Shown here piece after piece: positions 60,798-64,000 of a stretch of DNA of 64,000 bases (positions are counted from its first letter, which is position 1; the number at the start of each line of letters is the position of its first letter). The DNA comes from Paramecium pentaurelia. Taxonomy: Eukaryota > Ciliophora > Oligohymenophorea > Peniculida > Parameciidae. Where the stretch lies: assembly GCA_905183005.1 (NCBI GenBank), contig CAJJDO010000007.1:248001-312000 (forward strand), read 5' to 3'. The notes beneath the pieces are model-generated. The model saw nothing but the letters and a program-made list of their open reading frames with translations, did no database searches and was not told the DNA's origin. The translations under genes were made by a program, and so were the position numbers.

Positions 60798-61677
60798 TCA
60801 TTCTTCAAATATTCCTTATTAAAATATTAACTCAGGATTATTTTATTTAAGCACTTTCTATGGATCTTCAATAGCATTTTGATCTAAATATAACTTTTTT
60901 AAAGTATTTAATTGTTTTAATTAAATAGGAAGATAAGTCAAATGATTGTCTCTTAAATTTAACAATTTTAACTTTTGCAACTTGTCAATATTTTATGGAA
61001 TTCTGAAAATTTCATTGTTTGATAAATCCAATAACACAAGCTCAGATAAAGATGTAAATCTATCAATATTTGATAATTAATTCTTAGCCATATTTAATTC
61101 TTCTAAAGATGCTAATTCAAAAAATTCATTCTCTATATTGTGATCTTGTAAATTACAACATGATGCATGAAATACTTTTAAATTAGTTAAACTTTTAATG
61201 CTTTATGGTATTATTTAAATTTTGTTATTCGAAATAATCAGAATTTATAGATTATTTATACCAAGAATCTATTCATAAATTATATTGACTCCTCTATTCC
61301 TAATTGAAATCAAATTTGATATTTTCGCTTTGTCTACAATTTCTTTTAACTCTTAAGGATTTATAAATTTTTCAGATATCTGATTTTACTATTGAATTCC
61401 CCCATACTATTGTAATTTAGTAACTAAATCTTTTTCTTTCTCATCTTCCTTTGCCTTGATTTCTTCCCTTTATTATTTTGCTTTTTCAAAAGCCTCTATT
61501 ATTTCTGCATCACTCAAACCTAATTTATAAATAGATTTTACCTTTTTTCTTAAGAAATTTTTCTATTTCAGATCTAGGGACATTTTATAAATTTGGTGTA
61601 TTTATAAAGTTAATTGCAATTGCTATTCTTTTATCTTTCTCATCCTTTTCTTTCTCTTATTTAGTTTATTTAGACAT
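60798..61677 (-). CDS. Pex14 N-domain fused to leucine-rich repeats, 285 aa
   Basis: Residues ~18-60 match the Pex14 N-terminal domain that binds peroxisomal import receptors: AIAINFINTPNLQNVPRS and EIEKFLKKKGLSDAEIIEAF, including the F-L-x-x-K-G-L-[ST]-x-x-E-I core. A 22-nt intron falls inside this motif, right before the Gly-Leu. A charged linker (~60-90) leads into leucine-rich repeats from about residue 130 to the end (SLEELNMAKNQLSNIDRF, LSELVLLDLSNNEIFRIP, LKLLNLRDNHLTYLP). The membrane helix and coiled coil of standard Pex14 are absent. Either an unusual docking protein or an LRR protein that borrowed the motif. Confidence 0.75.
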
Positions 61678-61729
61678 TTTAATATAAAATAAATATAATC
61701 ATAGCATAATTTTTATTATTAACAGTAAA

Positions 61730-62885
61730 ATGGAACTAATTAACGTATATATTTTAGTTAATTTAGCACTTTCCATCCAGAAAGTTTGGATAAGAGTTAA
61801 CTAATCTATATTATAGACCTTAAACTAGATTAAACTTATCATAATTGAAGAAAAAAGCTGAATCAACAAATACTTCAATGAGACATAAATCTTAAAGAGA
61901 TATAAATAATAATAATGTTTGGTACTAAGTATCAATAAAGAAAAGAACAAGTAGTTAACATAGTAGTGGAGATTCAGTCACTCATAGATAGAAATCTTCT
62001 AGATGTTCAAGTAGAAATCAAACAATATAAACTGTAAGATTTTGTGATGTGAAATAATTATTAATTGATGAATAGAATAAGTAATTTATCGAAAATATAG
62101 ATATGGTATATTCAAATAAACCTTAGTATTGTAGTGTTTATGCCTATGATATCTAAGAATATTTGAAATCTATAGAATTATCATATCAATTAAGTGTTTA
62201 ATAATACTTTCATCATTAACCTTAAGTAACTTAAAAAATGAGAACTATTTTGGTAGAGTGGATTATAGATGTGTCTGTAAAATTCAGATTGAAATAGGAG
62301 ACATTGTTTTTAACCATAAATTTGCTTGATAGATATATGTTAACAACTCCAGTTTCTAAAAATATATTATAATTAATTGGAGTATCTGCATTATTTATAG
62401 CAAGTAAATTAGAAGAAGTGCATTAACTAATGGCAAAAGATTTAGCTTATATCACAGATAAGACTTATACAAAAGAATAAATTATATACACTGAATCGCT
62501 TATATTGAAATAACTAAACTTTAATCTAACAAGTCCAACAATAATTTATTTTTTAACTAGATAATAAAATATCTGTCCTTTAAAGTTAAAACATTTCTTT
62601 TATTGTCAACTTTTAATTGAAATTTATATATTATTATAACCTCAGACACATGATAGTAGTTAATTAGCAGCAGCCTCATTTTGGTTAATTAGGAAATAAA
62701 AGAAATATAATCCCATATGGCCTTAAGAATTATAAATAATTAGTAATTGTAATGAAAATAAATTACATTAAATTGTTAAAGTTCTTTAGCAATATTAGTT
62801 AGAATTTCAAACAAGATAAACTATTTTTAACTCATTATATACTAAATATTCTTAGTATAAATATTGCAGAATAATTAATGTATGA
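61730..62885 (+). CDS. Mitotic-type (A/B-like) cyclin, 377 aa
   Basis: Regulatory subunit of a cyclin-dependent kinase. The cyclin box starts at MRTILVEWIIDVSVKFRL, followed by ETLFLTINLLDRYM, LIGVSALFIASKLEE and, in the second fold, NLTSPTIIYFLTR and SSQLAAASFWLIRK. This matches A/B cyclins. A 22-nt intron just after MELIN connects to the N-terminal region, which is basic and Ser-rich; an R-x-x-L (RLNL) near residue 25 could act as a destruction box, though the rest of the usual consensus is not clear. It ends 46 bp from the converging NAC gene. Confidence 0.88.
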
Positions 62886-62931
62886 AATTACATATTTTAT
62901 ATATTTATTATACTTATACATTAATGAATCA

Positions 62932-63526
62932 TCATCCAGTTAAGGTGAGAATTGCTTGTACTGTATCATTATCAGATTTTCTGAGTGCTTCAACAGCTTT
63001 ACTTCTATCGCATTTACAGTGCTCCATAACCATTTTTATGGATTCTGCTGGAATACCTTCATCACTTACTTATTCTGTAGTTTCAGATGGTTTTGGTTCC
63101 TTATTTTCTTCTTATTTAGGACTATAAGATATAAATTGAATATTACACTTATTAAGCTAAATTTTCAGCTTCTTTTTTGCCAATTTAACCTGTTGGGTCA
63201 TGTACTTTAGCTTCACCAATCACAATATAAGAATTATCTACATTGGCTGATTTTAAGACTTCTGGGTTATCAATATAAAGAAGGAATTATTTTCCTCTTT
63301 TAATTGTAACTCTATTAATTCCAGCTACTGGTTTCATTCCTAATTTAAGCATTGCCTTTTTGAATTTCTTTTCTCCTCTATTAGCTTTCTTGTCTTTGTC
63401 ATCTCCTCCTTAATGATTGTGACCATCATCAGAATCTGAATGGCCATGTTCATGAGGATGATCATGATTATGTTCTTAAGTTTATTCTTTTTCTTCTTTT
63501 ATCTCAATCTCCTTCTCTTAAGCCAT
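62932..63526 (-). CDS. NACA: Nascent polypeptide-associated complex alpha subunit, His-rich start, 189 aa
   Basis: Ribosome-bound chaperone subunit that contacts nascent chains. The NAC domain is clear: KKFKKAMLKLGMKPVAGINR, VTIKRGKQFLLYIDNPEV, SYIVIGEAKVHDP. The C-terminal UBA domain reads IPAESIKMVMEHCKCDRSKA and VEALRKSDNDTVQAILTL. One 25-nt intron between the domains splits a Val codon. The N-terminus differs from animal NAC-alpha: after an acidic leader there are nine His within about 22 residues (HNHDHPHEHGHSDSDDGHNH). Confidence 0.92.
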
Positions 63527-63635
63527 TTATTATTATTATTACATAATTTAAATTTTTCTAATCTTGATTAAATATTTCAAATGAACATAAATTAACAATA
63601 GTATAGATTTTAATATATCTAATATATAAATAAAA

Positions 63636-64000
63636 ATGATTAGATTCTCATTGAAGAAAGGATAACAATTATTAAAAAAATAATTCTAAGCTTTCTCAAC
63701 ATAATAGAATCTTATAGAAATATTTATAGATGATGTTCCTCATAAAGTAGAAATATATGTTTGACCATTTATAGGTTGATCCATCAGCTACAATATTTTA
63801 AGCATGTTATTCAGCAGGTGTGATTATTCCAAGATTCTGTTATCATGAAAGATTAGCAGTTGCAGGAAATTGTAGAATGTGTCTAGTAGAAGTTGAAAAA
63901 TCACCAAAACCTGTATAATTAAATGAATATTCTAAAAGGTGGCAGCTTGTGCAGCATAAGTTGCACCTGGAATGAGAATACTTACAAAAAGTGAGAAGAC
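63636..64000 (+). CDS. NDUFS1: Complex I 75 kDa subunit (NDUFS1/NuoG), 5' part only
   Basis: Fe-S subunit at the tip of the mitochondrial NADH dehydrogenase arm. After a basic leader (MIRFSLKKGQQLLKKQ) that can act as targeting signal comes the ferredoxin-like domain: LIEIFIDDVPHKV, ACYSAGVIIPRFCYHERLAV, AGNCRMCLVEVE, then ACAAQVAPGMRI. The [2Fe-2S] Cys pattern (C...C..C) is intact. Two introns, 28 and 26 nt, are removed. The gene runs past the window end. Confidence 0.9.

Noticed and set aside
62882..63210. Plus-strand frames at the end of the cyclin gene
   Set aside because: Antisense shadows of the NAC-alpha gene.
1..64000. tRNA, rRNA, CRISPR, insertion sequences or bacterial-type promoters
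   Set aside because: No GC-richer cloverleaf-like stretches, no direct-repeat arrays and no transposase were seen; bacterial features are not expected in this organism.

Overview
The window reads as macronuclear-type DNA of a ciliate, most likely Paramecium. Four things point there. (1) Long reading frames open up only when TAA and TAG are read as glutamine and TGA is the only stop; every gene below ends in TGA. (2) Frames are joined by tiny GT...AG introns, almost all GTA...AG, of about 20-30 nt; for nearly all complete genes the spliced length comes out divisible by three. (3) The DNA is strongly AT-rich and tightly packed, with some gaps of only 16-28 bp. (4) A 2,470-residue cysteine-rich protein with a signal peptide and a GPI-type tail matches the Paramecium surface (immobilisation) antigen family. 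I saw no rRNA, tRNA, CRISPR array or insertion sequence.

Layout. 1-8.1 kb: a ubiquitin protease (cut by the window edge), two unrecognised genes and a 1,265-residue Gln-rich coiled-coil protein. 8.7-16.3 kb: the surface-antigen gene. 16.7-21.9 kb: tubulin cofactor E, a small gene, a class I glutamine amidotransferase-like gene, a tandem CCCH zinc-finger gene and an ankyrin gene. 22.9-28.1 kb: an EF-hand protein, a helical-repeat protein and a Polo-like kinase. 28.1-29.2 kb: a probable decayed gene. 29.3-36.5 kb: a coiled-coil protein, a Miro-type GTPase, a gene pair that may be one gene with a frame break, and an acylated-type small protein. 37.2-42.1 kb: an Old Yellow Enzyme, a GPI-type surface protein and CEP104. 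42.1-45.2 kb: a YqaJ/lambda-exonuclease-type nuclease with an intact C-terminal half and a broken N-terminal half. 45.3-53 kb: a giant coiled-coil protein and two small genes. 53.3-64 kb: a voltage-gated K+ channel, an ALGGH zinc finger, an M16 (MPP/core) protein, a CK1-like kinase, a Pex14-LRR fusion, a mitotic-type cyclin, NAC-alpha and the start of the complex I 75 kDa subunit.

Functionally this is ordinary housekeeping plus cytoskeletal/ciliary genes (TBCE, CEP104, Polo kinase, coiled-coil proteins), mitochondrial genes (Miro, M16 protein, NDUFS1) and cell-surface genes (antigen, GPI protein). There is no operon logic; neighbours are not obviously related.

Caution: with a single stop codon, AT-rich non-coding DNA carries chance open frames of 60-100 codons, so short unrecognised frames are given low confidence. 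All family calls come from reading motifs by eye; no search was run.
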